64,000 nucleotides of DNA from Margaritispora aquatica (Eukaryota > Ascomycota > Leotiomycetes > Helotiales > Discinellaceae): the NCBI GenBank assembly GCA_007644065.1, contig VJWN01000002.1, forward strand, positions 2,443,831 through 2,507,830. The letters are read 5' to 3'. How positions within the stretch are numbered: the stretch's first letter is position 1; each line of letters opens with the position of its first letter. This document shows, piece by piece, positions 43,388-55,941 of this stretch. The notes below the pieces were generated by a model. The model was not told where the DNA came from. It was given only the letters and a program-made list of their open reading frames with translations, and did not search any database. The position numbers and the translations under genes were made by a program.

Positions 43388-43468
43388 CGACTCGGACGGG
43401 ACTCGAACCCGCAATCTCTAGCAATCATCAGATCGGAAGCTAAAGCCTTACCATTAGGCCACCAAGCC
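43388..43468 (-). tRNA. tRNA-Arg (anticodon CCG), with short intron
   Basis: An 81-nt cloverleaf on the minus strand. The acceptor stem GGCTTGG pairs with CCGAGTC, the D arm reads GGCC..TAATGGTAA..GGCT, and the T arm is GCGGG TTCGAGT CCCGT. The anticodon stem (TTAGC with GCTAG) encloses 16 nt instead of 7: the loop TTCCGA carries CCG, and about 9 nt (TCTGATGAT) form an intron after position 37. The D-arm GGCCTAATGG is typical of eukaryotic tRNA-Arg. Intron borders are approximate. The B box GGTTCGAGTCC is intact. Confidence 0.85.
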
Positions 43469-44442
43469 AGATTATAACCAATCATAACGACCAGGATCAA
43501 ATATCAATAGATATTGCTTACACGATCACGTGATACGGTTTGAATGGCCATTCATCCGCTTGGGCTGAACTTGATATAGATCAACAGTCTTAAGGCTCAT
43601 CTTTTACAAAGACTCGACTCATAATCTACTTCAATAATCGAAAGATAAGTCCCGAAGATGTGTTACTTTAACATCAGTGAATAATTCTCATCATTCTCTG
43701 CCTCCATACGTCAGGTGGTCGGCAACATCCTCAGGAACAGCTGCAGATGGTCGCGTTTGATGTTGCATACGGAGGTAATGTGATACGGCGCCCAAGAAGT
43801 CTTCAAATGAAGCCGGAGAACAGGGGGGCACAAACTCCGAACATTGTAAATAAACACAATAAACTCGAATGTCCGAGTATCAAAGTGAAGACTCCTCTCA
43901 CAGCAGCAATCGTTTCACAAAGGTTTGTTTTTAAGGTAGTTCTACACTTCCTTCAGTCATTTTTCATTTTGTCACCCTATCCATCTTCTTCCCCAAGTTC
44001 AAACGGAACGAACTTGGCTGCATAATCTCGCCATTTCTCTCTGCATTTCCTTAGCCTCAAAGGAAGTCCATGACGGGTCAACCAACTGTCCGCGAATCTC
44101 TCGGCCACCCACCTCTCACCTCTGCAGCACGAGATAGTGAGCCATTGATTCCTTTGACAAACACTGAGGCTTATGTGCTTTGATTCACTGCATGCATTGC
44201 ACTGCCATTCACTACACGCGTCCTGTCCGATTGTCCGTCCTGAGCAATACACACGTTTGGCCCGATTGCCCATCTTGAGCAATGACATTGCACTGCATCT
44301 CATACCAAGCCATTTAACCAACTTGGCGTGATGGATGTTCTGGAATACGAATCTTAGCACCTCTAGAAGTACTTGACCTTCGTCTCTCGTTCTCTAATAT
44401 CTCTCTTTCTCTTTACATCTTGTTCTTTGCCTTGTGGCTGAG
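43469..44442. other. Intergenic region upstream of the ABC transporter
   Basis: About 970 bp with no gene. The last 60 bp before the start at 44443 are pyrimidine-rich. Related segments (GATTG followed by CCGTCCTGAGCAAT, and GATTGCCCATCTTGAGCAATG) occur at 44230-44286 as an imperfect direct repeat. Confidence 0.4.
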
Positions 44443-47400
44443 ATGGCGCTCCTATCGCAGTCATGGACTCTAACTCGGAAAAATCTACTCATTGCGCTCT
44501 TTCGCCATGGGTTTGCGACGTCCATTCGTGCCTTTCTACTGCCAGTGGCGTTGATGATCTTTTTGAGCTATGCTAGGAATCTTTTTATCCCACCTTCGAA
44601 TTATGGAATTGGATCTGCGACACCAATAAGATCGTTGGCGCAAGGCCTCGGGGATGCTGGTGGTGGGAGGCATATAATTGCATTCGTCAACAATGGGCAC
44701 TCTGGCGGCAACATTGATCGGGTCATCGATACCTTGGCCGCCACTGCGACTGCTGCAGGAACAACCGTAGCACGAATCGAAACCGAAACACAATTGCTCG
44801 ATACATGCAGGAGTAGCTTGCGGGGCGCAACAAGCTGTTATGGAGCCGTGGTGTTCTTGTCTTCTCCTAATGAAGGGACTGGTGGACTATGGAACTACAC
44901 TTTGCGAGCCGATGGGAGTTTTGGCGAGAAGATTGATGTAAACAAGGACACAAATGATGCGCAAATATATCTTCTACCCCTCCAACGTGCGGTCGATTAT
45001 GCTATCGCGGGAATCAACACAACCATCAACCAAGCAGCTCTTCCAACAACTGTACTTGAATATCCTTTCACTTCGATCACCCAGGCGCAAAGAACTATCA
45101 ATATCCGGGTCAATTATCAAGGAGCTATTATCAACATTCTTGGTGTGGCGTTTTTGATTGCGATGGTTGGTATCACATACCATATGACAGGCTTCATCGC
45201 TTCCGAGCGAGAGCTCGGGATGTCTCAGTTGATCGAAGCTATGATGCCAAATCTTAAGCGATGGCAACCTCAAGCTGCAAGATTGGTCTCGTATCATCTT
45301 GCATTTGACATTATGTACGTCCCGGGCTGGGTGGTGAGTGGACTTGTTTTAGGTGTTGGAGTTTTCGCCGAAACTTCTATGGCAATTGTTATCCTATTTC
45401 ATGTACTGACGGGGTTGGCTTTGGCCTCCTTCTCAATATTGGGCGCTTCTTTGTTCAAGAAAGCTCAGCTCAGCGGTATTACCATGGCTATAGTCACACT
45501 TTTGTTAGGCATCTTGGCACAGGTGCTAAAGGCCAACGGCTCAGGAACTGTTATTATCCTTTCCTTGCTCTTCACCCCATGTAACTATGTATTCTTCATC
45601 AAATTCATGGCAAGATACGAGCGACAGAAGATGGCCACAGATCTCATCCATGCTGCTCCACAGAATCCATGGACTCTACCAGGCATTGCATTATGGGTCT
45701 TCCTGATCATACAAATTTTCGCTTATCCTGCAATTGGTGCGATGCTAGAACGATACCTGTTTGGAACAGCCTCCAAGGGCCGATCAGTAGTCGGGCACAG
45801 TATAGAAGGGGTGCAATCACCAGAAACTGTGCAACTCCAAAACTTCACCAAACACTATACACCCAATTGGTTCCGACGGAAGTTTGCTGGCTTCACTAAA
45901 ACTCCGAAGGCAACAGTAGTAGCTGTCAATGATTTAACATTAAGTGCTAGGAAGGGTCAGATATTCGTCCTTCTTGGAGCAAATGGTAGTGGGAAAAGTA
46001 CCACACTCGATGCTATAGCTGGCCTCAATACTGTCACAAGTGGAACCATTACAGTAAATGGCACTGGTGGCCTGGGAATTGCCCCTCAGAAGAATGTCTT
46101 GTGGGATGAACTGACAGTCGAAGAACACATTCGTATCTTCAATCGACTGAAATCGACCGGCAAGCGAGAAAGTAAGGAAAGCCTCCGAGAGCTGATTAAG
46201 GCCATCGATCTTGATCGTAAGATCAAGGCCAAATCTAAGACGCTATCCGGGGGGCAAAAAAGAAAATTACAGCTTGGAATGATGTTTACGGGTGGTAGCT
46301 CCGTGTGCTGTGTCGATGAAGTAAGCAGTGGCCTGGACCCTTTGAGCAGAAGGAAAATTTGGGACATTTTGCTGGCAGAGAGAGGCTCACGTACCATCAT
46401 TTTGACTACCCATTTTCTTGACGAGGCTGATCTCTTAGCTGATCACATCGCGATCTTGTCAAAAGGCACTCTTCGAGCGGAAGGATCTTCTGTTGAGTTG
46501 AAAGACAAACTTGGTGGTGGATATCGCATTCTGTTGCAGACTGGTCCTAGCCATGAGAAAGCGCCTGAAATTGAAGGGGTTCGCACTCATCCTTCGTTTG
46601 GACAGACCAAATATCTTGCCGAAAGCTCGAGTCAGGCTGCTCAAATTATCAGAAAATTAGAGTCACTTGGTTTGACAGATTATCAGTTGTCCGGACCAAC
46701 TATCGAAGACGTTTTTCTTCAGCTTGCGGACGAAGTGAAGGCTGAAAGCACCAGTTCAGTTGATAAAGCTACCGCATCTCTGACCTCCGAATATAATGAG
46801 AAGAATGCTGATGGGAAGACATCGAAAGCCCTGGAGTCTGCTGGATTGGAATTGCATACTGGACAGAGCATAGGCTTCTTCCGACAAGCTTGGGTTCTTT
46901 TCAGAAAAAGATTCACGATCATTAGGCGCAATTATCTACCATATACGGCAGCTTTTCTGCTTCCCGTAATTGCTGCTGGATTGGTCAGCTTATTTCTGAA
47001 GGACTTCAAAGCCGTCGGTTGTGCACCAGAACAGACTGTGTCATTGTCTGATATTGAAAGTCTCTTCTCCCAAGTGAAGTACAGTGTCGTAATTGGCCCG
47101 GCATCTCGATTTACAACCGCTGCTATTACCTCACTCTATCAGCCAATTCTACCAGTTGTGTCACCACAGAGCTTGCATTTGGTTGATACGCTGGCTGACT
47201 TCAACTCATACATCGATACCAAATTTGCCAATGTAACTCCTGCTGGCTTCTTTCTGGATGGTACACGAACAACTCTCGCTTACAAGGGCAATGGAAATAT
47301 CTACAATTCTATTTTCGGGCAAAATATCATGGATGTAGCACTTACAAATATCAGTATTGGAACGCAATACGCATCTTTTGATATTCCTTGGGCACCATCG

Positions 47401-49320
47401 ACAGGAAAGAGTTTGCAACTCGTGGTGTACTTTGGCCTTGCTATGGCCGCATATCCAGGATTCTTTGCTCTGTATCCAACCATCGAGAGGACTCGCAATA
47501 TCAGAGGCTTGGAGTATTCTAATGGCGTACGATCGCTTCCTCTGTGGCTTGCATATCTCACATTCGACTTTGTCATTGTCCTCATATCGAGTGCGCTGGC
47601 AATTATCATCTTCGCCGCAGCATCGTCAGCTTGGTATCATATCGGATATCTGTTTGTGGTCTTTATGCTTTTTGGCCTGGCTTCTATCCTGCTGTCGTAT
47701 GTCGTATCACTATTTTCAAAGACTCAACTGTCTGCATATGCCTTCACCGCAGCTGGCCAGGCTGTCTTCTTCCTGATCTATCTTATTGGATATCTGGTCA
47801 CCTTGACTTATGCCCCAGTCAACAAAATTGACAGCGATCTACTCATTGTGCATTTTACCATATCTCTGGTAACGCCAATGGGAAGTCTGGTCAGAGCATT
47901 GTTTGTAGCCTTGAATCTTTTCTCCACTACATGCTCAGGCAAGGAAATCGCTGCATATCCAGGAGGCATCCTGCAATATGGGGGCCCAATACTTTATCTG
48001 ATTCTGCAGATCTTCTTCCTTTTTGCTGTTCTTCTCTGGTACGACTCAGGATCGGTAACAGCATGGTACAGACGGATGCGTGGTGTCCCGGCTACCAAAG
48101 GTGACCTGTCAGCTGGTGTTGTGGAAGATGAGGAAGATTTCGCGGCAGAATTATCCAGAGTCAACAGTACTAATGATGGTTTGAGAGTCCTTGGTTTGAC
48201 GAAGAGCTTTGGAGCAATCACAGCTGTCGAAAACTTGACATTTGGTATCAGGCGTGGCGAAGTGTTCGCGCTTTTGGGACCCAATGGTGCAGGAAAGAGT
48301 ACAACAATCTCACTTATTCGTGGTGATATCCAGCCAAGCAAAAATGGTGGTGAGGTGTTTGTTGAGAATATTGAAATCAACCATCATCGTGCCGAAGCGC
48401 GATCCCACCTTGGTGTTTGTCCTCAATATGATGGTGTGTGCCCCTTGCTTCAGAAGTGAATTTTGCTAACATGAATAGCGATGGATCAAATGACAGTGGT
48501 GGAACACCTTCGATTCTACGCTCGAGTACGTGGAGTCGCTGATATCGAATTTAACGTTGATGCTGTGATTCGAGCCGTGGGACTACAAGCCTTCTCCTCA
48601 CGCATGGCAGCAAAGTTATCAGGAGGAAACAAGCGCAAGCTATCACTTGGTATCGCACTCATCGGCAACCCCACTGTCCTTCTTCTCGATGAGCCCAGTT
48701 CGGGTATGGACGCAGCAGCCAAGCGGGTCATGTGGAAGACGCTGGCAGCAGTTGTTCCAGGACGCTCACTTCTTCTCACCACACATAGTATGGAGGAAGC
48801 AGATGCCCTTGCGAACAGAGCAGGTATTATGGCCAAACGCATGCTGGCTATGGGAACGAGCGACCACTTGCGAAGCAGATTCGGAGGCGCATTTTACATC
48901 CATCTTGTGATGAAATCTGCCCCTCATACTACCGACAGTGAAATCGATAACGTGAGAGCTTGGATCATGGCCGAGTTCCCGGGGGCAAAATTCGAAGACA
49001 AGACTTATCACGGCCAAATTCGATTCTCAGTCCCGATCACCTCGTCGCCTGCCACTGCGAAACACGTTGTGGAAACGAGTGATGACGATGAGATTCTGGG
49101 AGGTAGAGAGAAGGATGTGCAGTGCACTGATGGGATAGGGAAGATTATCATGCAGCTTGACGAGCGGAGGACAGAGATGGGATTGGAGCATTACTCTGTT
49201 AGTCCTACGACGCTGGATCAGGTGTTCTTGGATTGTGTCGGGAAGAATAATGTGGAGGAGGAGGGGTATACGAGGCCTGAGGAGAAGCGAGGATTGTGGA
49301 TGAGGATTATGAAGAAGTAA
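44443..49320 (+). CDS. ABCA-type full ABC transporter
   Basis: A 1,610-residue protein from exons 44443-48433 and 48479-49320. The 45-bp intron joins VCPQYD to AMDQMTVVEHLRF at the Q-loop of the second ATPase domain. The start ATG at 44443 is followed by a helix. Architecture is TMD1 - NBD1 - TMD2 - NBD2, with large soluble loops after the first helix of each TMD, as in subfamily ABCA. NBD1 has Walker A GANGSGKST (about 512), signature LSGGQKRKL (about 601) and Walker B VDEVSSGLD. NBD2 has Walker A GPNGAGKST (about 1279), signature LSGGNKRKL (about 1377) and Walker B LLLDEPSSGMD. Both sites keep the catalytic Glu. ABCA transporters move lipids across membranes. Substrate and location are unknown. 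Fungal ABCA proteins are uncommon but known in filamentous species. Confidence 0.93.
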
Positions 49321-49989
49321 TTCGAGCTGAGCAAGGGAAAGGGTGGGGTGAGGAGAGGGGATGGGAGGTGACTGGAAACGAGTCACGAATTGTAATATAC
49401 CAAGTCATGGTGTTTCTAGTTGAGAGTAGAGTAGTGTTTATAGATACCAAGTACTCAGAGAGCAAGTGAAGGATTTTAACTTCCAACAATAGAATTTGTG
49501 CGTCTTGCTTGCACTAGATTTTAAAAGGGAATGAGAGAACGGATGATATCCTTTTTCTCCTGGAAATAAGATGTTACTTAAATTTATTTGTATTGGTTGA
49601 CTACTGTATTGTATCTTACTTTACCATTGAGTTTGTGGTCCAGCCCAATGGAAGTTCTGTAAACGCCAAATCACGAACCCTCGTCCCGAGCTCGCGTCTT
49701 TCTCCCAAAAATAATTTCACCCCGCCAAAGCTTCAATCCACCACAACATCAACGACATCAATTCTGCACAACCAAGGTGCCACTCTCCCCGCAGACCCTT
49801 GATACAAGCAAACATTCGAGCACTACGCGATTCAAACCTCAATTTCTCGGTATTACTACAATTACCCTTCCCACTACAACACACATACATCTACAACACC
49901 CAGCACAAGCCCAAAGAAAAGCATTGCCATTATCTACCACCAGATACACACACAAACCTGGACCCCCTAACGCCCAACGCAACCTCAAG
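49321..49989. promoter_or_regulatory. Intergenic region upstream of RRP41
   Basis: About 670 bp between the ABC transporter stop and the Rrp41 start. The right half is rich in CA and AC runs (ACACACATACATCTACAAC near 49880), which is typical of leader sequence. An open frame runs in phase from 49777 into the Rrp41 start, but its residues resemble translated leader. Confidence 0.4.
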
Positions 49990-50957
49990 ATGCCACTTGA
50001 TACCTCGACGTACGCGCTCTCCCTGCTCCGGCTCGACGGCCGGCGGTGGAACGAGCTCCGGCGCCTCACAGCAAGCATGAGCACGCAAGCGTCCGCGGAC
50101 GGTTCATCGTATCTCGAGATGGGCAACACGAAGGTCATTTGCACTGTTACGGGGCCTACGGAGCGGGGGATGGTGGGTCAGAAGCAAGGCGGAGGAGCAG
50201 GAGGGAGTGGGGGATTGGGCGCGCAGGGTGAGAGGGCTGAGGTCATTGTTGGTGTTAGTGTGGCGGGCTTTAGTGGTGTTGATCGGAAGAGGATGGGGAG
50301 GAATGACAAGTGAGTTGATTTTCTCTTTCCCTTTCTCTCCGTGATGTTCACAAGGAATACTCGCTCGTGCAGCACAAAGAGCGCCACGCCAAAGAGGGCG
50401 AGAAGAGAACATAGCTAACCTCCCACCCCCTCTATAGACGCATAACAGAACTCCAATCCACACTCTCCTCCACGCTCTCCACAACACTTTTCACAGCCCT
50501 CTACCCACACTCCAGCATCACCATCTCGCTGCACATTCTCTCGCAAGACGGCGCCTTACTAGCAGCATGCATCAACGCCTCCACCCTCGCTTTAATCGAC
50601 GCCGGAATCCCAATGCGCGACTACATCTGCGCCGTGACAGCCGGTTCAACCTCAAGCTATTCAAGCAACGACGAGAGTGCGGACCCGTTGTTGGATCTGA
50701 GTGGGCTCGAGGAGGGCGAGTTGCCGTTTTTGACGGTCGCTACGCTGGGTGGTAGGGCTGCTGAGGGAGGTGGGGATGGGGAGGAGGAAGAGGAGGAGGA
50801 TAAGGTTGTTTGTTTGGTGCTGGAGACGAGAGTGCAGGTGGGCAGGTTGGAGGGCATGTTGGCAGTGGGCGTGGATGGGTGTAAGCAGGTGAGGGAAATT
50901 CTGGATCGGGTTGTTAGGGAGAGGGGAGAGAGAGTTTTGGAAGGGAGTCGGATGTGA
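49990..50957 (+). CDS. SKI6: Exosome core subunit Rrp41/Ski6 (RNase PH fold)
   Basis: A 279-residue protein from exons 49990-50309 and 50438-50957, joined in frame (RMGRNDK|RITELQSTL). The start MPLDTSTYALSLLRLDGRRW is conserved among fungal Rrp41 proteins. RNase PH-fold strands are evident: MSTQASADGSSYLEMGNTKV, AEVIVGVSVAGFSG, ITISLHILSQDGALLAACIN and ASTLALIDAGIPMRDYICAV. Rrp41 is one of six RNase PH-like subunits of the RNA exosome ring, catalytically inactive in eukaryotes, that threads RNA to Rrp44 and Rrp6. Two low-complexity insertions are notable: a glycine-rich loop (QGGGAGGSGG, about 62-75) and an acidic loop (GDGEEEEEEDK, about 222-232). Both probably lie outside the ring core. 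Confidence 0.93.
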
Positions 50958-51292
50958 GTGTTGGTTGTGGCTGTGGTTGTGTTGTGTGTGATCATGGTGC
51001 TAATGATGAGGGAGCGAGACCGCTTGTGGTGTGTGGTTTAGCGAGGTGGTAGAGAATCTGCAAGAGAAGTATTGTAAAGCATGATACCCAGGCGTTTTGG
51101 GGAATGGAAAAGTGTTAGACTACAAAATCATGTGCACAATCATGCATATTGACGAGAGAAAGACAAAGAGCATATCGAAGCAAGATAAATTGGACGCCCA
51201 AGATCCTAAGATACTTTACTTTCATCACGCGAACCCGCTAAGCCGCTAACCACTAATTTTACAAGCAGCAAATCAATCCCAAAATCGTCCAC
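50958..51292. other. Convergent intergenic region
   Basis: About 335 bp between the 3' ends of RRP41 and the protein disulfide isomerase gene. It should hold both polyadenylation signals. Nothing else is seen. Confidence 0.5.
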
Positions 51293-52880
51293 CTAAAGCT
51301 CATCATGCTTCTCCTTCTCAGCAACAGCCTCCTCAGTCTTCTTAACCTCCTCAACCACAGCCGTGACGGTTGTAGCCTCAGCTTGTTCAGTCTTGGTTAC
51401 AGGAACCTCAACCTCTGGCTCGGCCTCAAGGATGACCTCCTCGACTGGTAGCTCTTCGACCTCTGGCTCTTCAATCACCAATCCTTCTGGGAGCTTGGAC
51501 TTAGCGCCCTCGCCGAGCTTGATGGACTCAACCCAGTTGAAAAGTGCCTCTTCGGTTACGTCCGCGTGGTCTACCTCAGTTCCAGCAATAGGAAGCCTAC
51601 GGTACCATCCCCTGCGAGCGTTGATGGCGATAAGCTCGGTCTTGCTGCCCAGGTTCAATGCCTTGCTAAGGAGGGTGTAGCCCGGATTTCCATCTGGAAC
51701 AACGTAAAATGGGAAAAGGTTGAGCCTAAGTGCCTTTCCTCTGTGAGCAATCTGAGACAGAGCAGAAACGGCGGTGTAGGCGATGGTGTCTGGTTGCAAT
51801 GGTAGGATGGCCAAGATACATGTTCCTGTCTTTGGGCCAAGACACTCTTCACGGAGAACCTCTTCTGTTGGGAGAAGACCAATTGGCTCAGCCTGTGCAG
51901 GCTCAGGCTCAGGCTCGACGACGGCAGGCTTCTCGGTATCGACTTCTGGAGACGGCGACTCGGTGGCTTCAGGGATGAGAGTCTCTTCGGTTGCTGATGC
52001 TGCAGCTGCCTTCTTAGACTCCTTTGCCTTGGGCTTCTTGGAGTCCTTGGCCTTAGGAAGCTTGACCTTTGCCGGTGATGGATCTGGGTTTGGAGAAGCT
52101 ACTTGGGACAAAAACTTGACCATGGCATCCTTCTTGAGCTCGCCATCATAAACAATCCCTTCGGCATCCTTTCCTCCTGGAAGTAATAGGAGAGTTGGGA
52201 ATTTGGTGATGCCGAACAATTCTACAGACGCCTTTTGTGTATTTCTGATTTGTGCAACACTGATGCTTCCCTTAAATTCGATTGCTACAGCCTTGATCAA
52301 AGCAGTAGTTGTGCCCTTCTCAGTGAACAAAATCGCCTTTGCCGTATCGTTTGCCTCAGCCAAAAATGCCTCCAATCCCTTGTCCTCGACCTTCTTCACA
52401 ATGTTTGGAATCTTGTCGATCACTGAATCGACTATGCCCTTAGCTGTCCTGGCTCCATTGTAGTCCTCGACGACTGGCTTTCCGGGCTTGCTTCCTGGCT
52501 TGACAATCTTCAGGGTAGGGAAACCCTTCACACCCATAGATCCGCAGAATTGCTTGTTGGTTTCCTCATCGCAGTCAATTGCTGCCACCTTGGCCAGTCC
52601 CGCGAGACTCTTTGCAGCTTTCTCATAGGCTGGTTGGAGGTTCTTGCAGTGTCCACACCATGGGGCGTAGAACTCAACAATCTAGGTGTGTTAGGTCAAG
52701 AAACCTAATAATCAAGAGGATCTAGCATACCGAAGTATAATTGGACTGAGCAATCAAACGATCATAGTTCTTGGCGTCGAGCTGTATAACTGGAGAGCTC
52801 TTAGAATAGAGGCCAGCATGAACGGGTAAAGCAGCAAGCAGAGAGACTGCTGCAACAGTGAGGGCTGTTGTGTGAACCAT
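51293..52880 (-). CDS. Protein disulfide isomerase-like ER thioredoxin protein (HDEL)
   Basis: A 512-residue protein from exons 52731-52880 and 51293-52681, joined in phase 0 ([16 protein letters not shown]). A signal peptide ([14 protein letters not shown]) precedes a first thioredoxin domain with active site C59-GH-C62 in the context [12 protein letters not shown] second thioredoxin-like region (about 165-260, [17 protein letters not shown]) keeps the cis-proline but has no CxxC, so it is structural. A lysine- and then acid-rich linker follows, then a C-terminal domain of unclear fold, and the protein ends KEKHDEL, the ER retrieval signal. It resembles fungal Mpd1/P5-type isomerases, which form and shuffle disulfides in secreted proteins. 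Having only one CxxC is consistent with an Mpd1-like enzyme rather than Pdi1 (two). Confidence 0.92.
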
Positions 52881-53364
52881 TTTGAGAGTTGGATTGGAAA
52901 CAAACTACTGTTGAAGCTGTAGCAGCTGGTAGAGATGTAGAGACTGAAAACTCCAAAGGGATTGGGCGAATGGGTGGGAGTTTATTCGAATTGGTGATCT
53001 GAACAAGCTGTCCTGATCACTGAGGCCACTTTGTGTTCGACAGAAATCCGGGGTAAGAAGGGAGGGGCAGTAATGAGCAGGGGTGATTAATTGCTTGATT
53101 GAGCGATTTCTAATTACCCTAGATTTAATTCACCCTTTGGGCAATTAAATACTCCACCTATCCAGGTCAAGCCGCTCATACAGAGCTCTCCACTCTCAGC
53201 CCACCTTCAGTACCTATTCCTATCCTACACAGGCCAGCTGCTCAACCTCGTTTTGATTCAAATCCCCCACCAAGCTGCGCGTGCGTCATAGGCAGCAATA
53301 GCAAGAACAGCCTTCTTTTCCTTCATTGATTCTTCCAAAATTGTCTCCAACTATACATCATATC
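52881..53364. promoter_or_regulatory. Divergent promoter region, PDI / VTA1
   Basis: About 480 bp separate the two divergent start codons, so both promoters lie here. An AATTA-rich block lies near 53090-53150. A CCAGCGTG-type unfolded-protein element is not seen. Confidence 0.45.
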
Positions 53365-54807
53365 ATGGCTGCTAATGTCCCCGACAAGCTCAAGGCGGCT
53401 GATCTGACCCGCTTCATCGTGAGAGCTACCCAACTCGAACATGCGAAACCAGTTGTCGCATACTGGTGTAAGTGATATGGGTCGCAGATCTTACAGAAGC
53501 TAATACGAGTAGGTGAATACTGGATCGTCAATCAAATACTTGCGAAAGGCTTGCACAATGCCGACTCGGAATGTTTTAGCTATACCATGGCCTTGATGGA
53601 CAAGCTCGAGAGAATCAAGGCCGAAAATGCGACCAACGATGCGATTGTGGACGACACGGCTGGTCGGGCTTATGTTGAGCATTTTGGGCTGGAGACCTTC
53701 TTTCGAGCAGACAGGACTGTAAAAGCGAATAAAGTTACAAAGTAGGATACGGAGATCATCTAGAGAATTTGTCTAATGATAAACAGACAAACAGCAGATA
53801 CATTTCAGGCTGCAGCGACATTTCTCGAGCTCATCAACATTTGGGCGCCCCCAGATACTGATACTCAAGCAAAAATTCGATACGCAAAATGGAATGCTGT
53901 GCGCATAGTAAAAGCGATCAAAGAAGGCAAAGATCCAAATGAATCAAACCCGAAAATCGAGCCTGAGCCAGAGGAGGAACTTCCTGCACTGGATCCAAAT
54001 GATCCAGAGGTTCAGGCATTGGGTTTAGAGAAACCAGCACTCCAAGCTACAGTCGAGGATGTGCCAGACGAGCAAGATAGGATAGAGGCAAAGCTTGCTC
54101 GACAGAGCTCGATTGATCAATCTCTACATCCTTCAGCACAAGTGTCAGCAAGAGTTTCGCCAGAACCAAAAGGCTTTGACCCATATCCAAAGGACGGGTT
54201 TCCGTATACCGCTGTTCAAGACGATAATGTTTCCCCACTGGAGCCATCACCTACGACAAGAAATGGATCAGTGGGTGGAGGATATTTCCCCGAAGTCCCA
54301 GGTTCTATTGCACCAGCCCAGGATGATATCATTGATCTGGGCCTGCCTCAACAGCCTTCTGCGCCTCCAGGATTGAACGACTTCGAGTCGTTTCCTCCGC
54401 CATCTATACCAGATGATCCACCTCAAGAATTCTACAGACAATCACCTCCCCCACAACAACCTCCACCACCTGTTCGACAATCTTCACCTCCACCAACACA
54501 CCCGCAATTCCATCAAAAACCTTCATACCAAGCACCACCTGCAGTGCAAGCTCCTACTTTCGCTCAACCACCACCTAGCACTTATTACATACCACCTCCC
54601 CAACCCACGCCACAGTTCCAGCAACGAAGCCATCAAGGTAGTGCTGCACCGTCAGCTGCTGTGCAACAACAATTGATTATCGATGACGTTGCTATAGCCA
54701 AGGCTCAGAAACATGCAAAGTGGGCTATTTCTGCATTGAATTTTGAGGATGCAGAAACTGCCGTGAGAGAGTTGAGGGAGGCGTTGAAGACGTTGGGCGC
54801 ATCGTGA
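53365..54807 (+). CDS. VTA1: Vacuolar sorting cofactor Vta1
   Basis: A 450-residue protein from exons 53365-53467, 53513-53741 and 53787-54807, all in frame. The N-terminal domain has two MIT-like bundles: DLTRFIVRATQLEHAKPVVA then YWCEYWIVNQILAKG, and TADTFQAAATFLELINIW near residue 112. The C-terminal VSL domain is present: IDDVAIAKAQKHAKWAISAL, then DAETAVRELREALKTLG. A proline- and glutamine-rich linker (about 200-390) joins them. Vta1 binds and stimulates the AAA ATPase Vps4 and links it to ESCRT-III (Did2, Vps60) during multivesicular body sorting. The linker is longer than I would expect in yeast. Confidence 0.94.
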
Positions 54808-55525
54808 TGCATATTGAAAAAAGCGGATTGTGTAATGTTTATTTTAGGCGAATACCCAATTTGTTCATAACGCTCAACCCCTTGGCTTTATAAGTCTTTT
54901 CTCACTTAAAACCTCGAGTCGTAGCGTAACGACCAACACATGCATGTGGGTAACGGACGGCGACATAAAAATTTGGAATCTTGGCTATCTGTAAGACTCG
55001 GAATTGAGCTTCAAGCAGGCTGGCAGGTGACATGAAGCACGACAGAGTAGCATATATGAGAAATTGAATTACATACCGTGGAAGGCTTTTGCATATCATA
55101 ACTAGATTTTCTTTTTACTGTTGCTTCGGTAAACGATAGCTAAATGGTACTTCGCACATCACAAATCACAAACCATTCATCCTAAACAATGCAACGTGGG
55201 TAATTTTAGCTAAAACAGGTATCGCTATCAATGAATGAAGAATGTCAAAGCCAATGCAAATGGAAGTAAAAACATCTCAAAGACCTTCAAGCTACTATAC
55301 AAAAGATCTGTGGAGAGAATCTCTTAATATACCCACTAACAAACACAATCACACCAAAATAAAACTAGGCATTTCGACCAAGAGCCCCACCATTAGCCAT
55401 TAGGGTCAAATCTCTTCCCCTCACCTCCCTCTACCTCTGCATTTGCAAAGGACGAAAAAGACTCAGAAACAATTAACGTGGGGTATGGTTCGATGAAATT
55501 GGCAAAAAGAAAGCATCATTAGGAT
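54808..55525. other. Intergenic region
   Basis: About 720 bp downstream of VTA1. No gene seen. A minus-strand open frame (54902-55099) is short and unrecognisable. Confidence 0.4.
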
Positions 55526-55609
55526 CTCTCCCACCAAGGCTTGAACTTGGAACCTCCCGATGTACTGCCGATAACAGTCGGACGCGCTAGCCAATTGCGC
55601 CATGGAAGA
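55526..55609 (-). tRNA. tRNA-Asn (anticodon GTT), with short intron
   Basis: An 84-nt cloverleaf on the minus strand. The acceptor stem TCTTCCA pairs with TGGGAGA, the D arm is GCGC..AATTGGCTA..GCGC, and the anticodon stem TCCGA pairs with TCGGG around the loop CTGTTA, with anticodon GTT. About 10 nt (TCGGCAGTAC) after position 37 form an intron. The T arm reads CCAAG TTCAAGC CTTGG. The GCGCAATTGGCTAGCGCG block is a strong match to eukaryotic tRNA-Asn. Intron borders are approximate. The discriminator base is G. Confidence 0.85.
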
Positions 55610-55941
55610 TGCTTGAATGAATCTGATTGCTCTGATTGATTGATGTCAATCTCACTTTGTTCTTATATGAATGCTACAAATCTTTTGATAATTTCCCGGG
55701 AATTTAGCATTTCTCTCTGAGTTGGATGATTCGACTCCCAAGACAGCATTTCTTCCAATCATTGCAACACATTTCTATGCTTTAGATCAGATGAGCTCCT
55801 TATATCATCGAAATGTAACAAAGAATATTTCTATTAGTTATGTTCTACTCTGGTGATCTAGATCTATCTCTGATTCTAGCTATAACTCTTCCGAAAACAA
55901 TTCTAGTAACCAAGTCTAAGCAAAACAGTCAACGCAATCTA
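55610..55941. other. Short intergenic region
   Basis: About 330 AT-rich bases between the tRNA and the 3' end of the LRR-kinase gene. No feature is seen. Confidence 0.5.

Noticed and set aside
49777..49989. N-terminal extension of Rrp41
   Set aside because: The in-frame upstream stretch is made of T/H/P-rich residues typical of translated CA-rich leader. The conserved start is MPLDTSTYALS at 49990.
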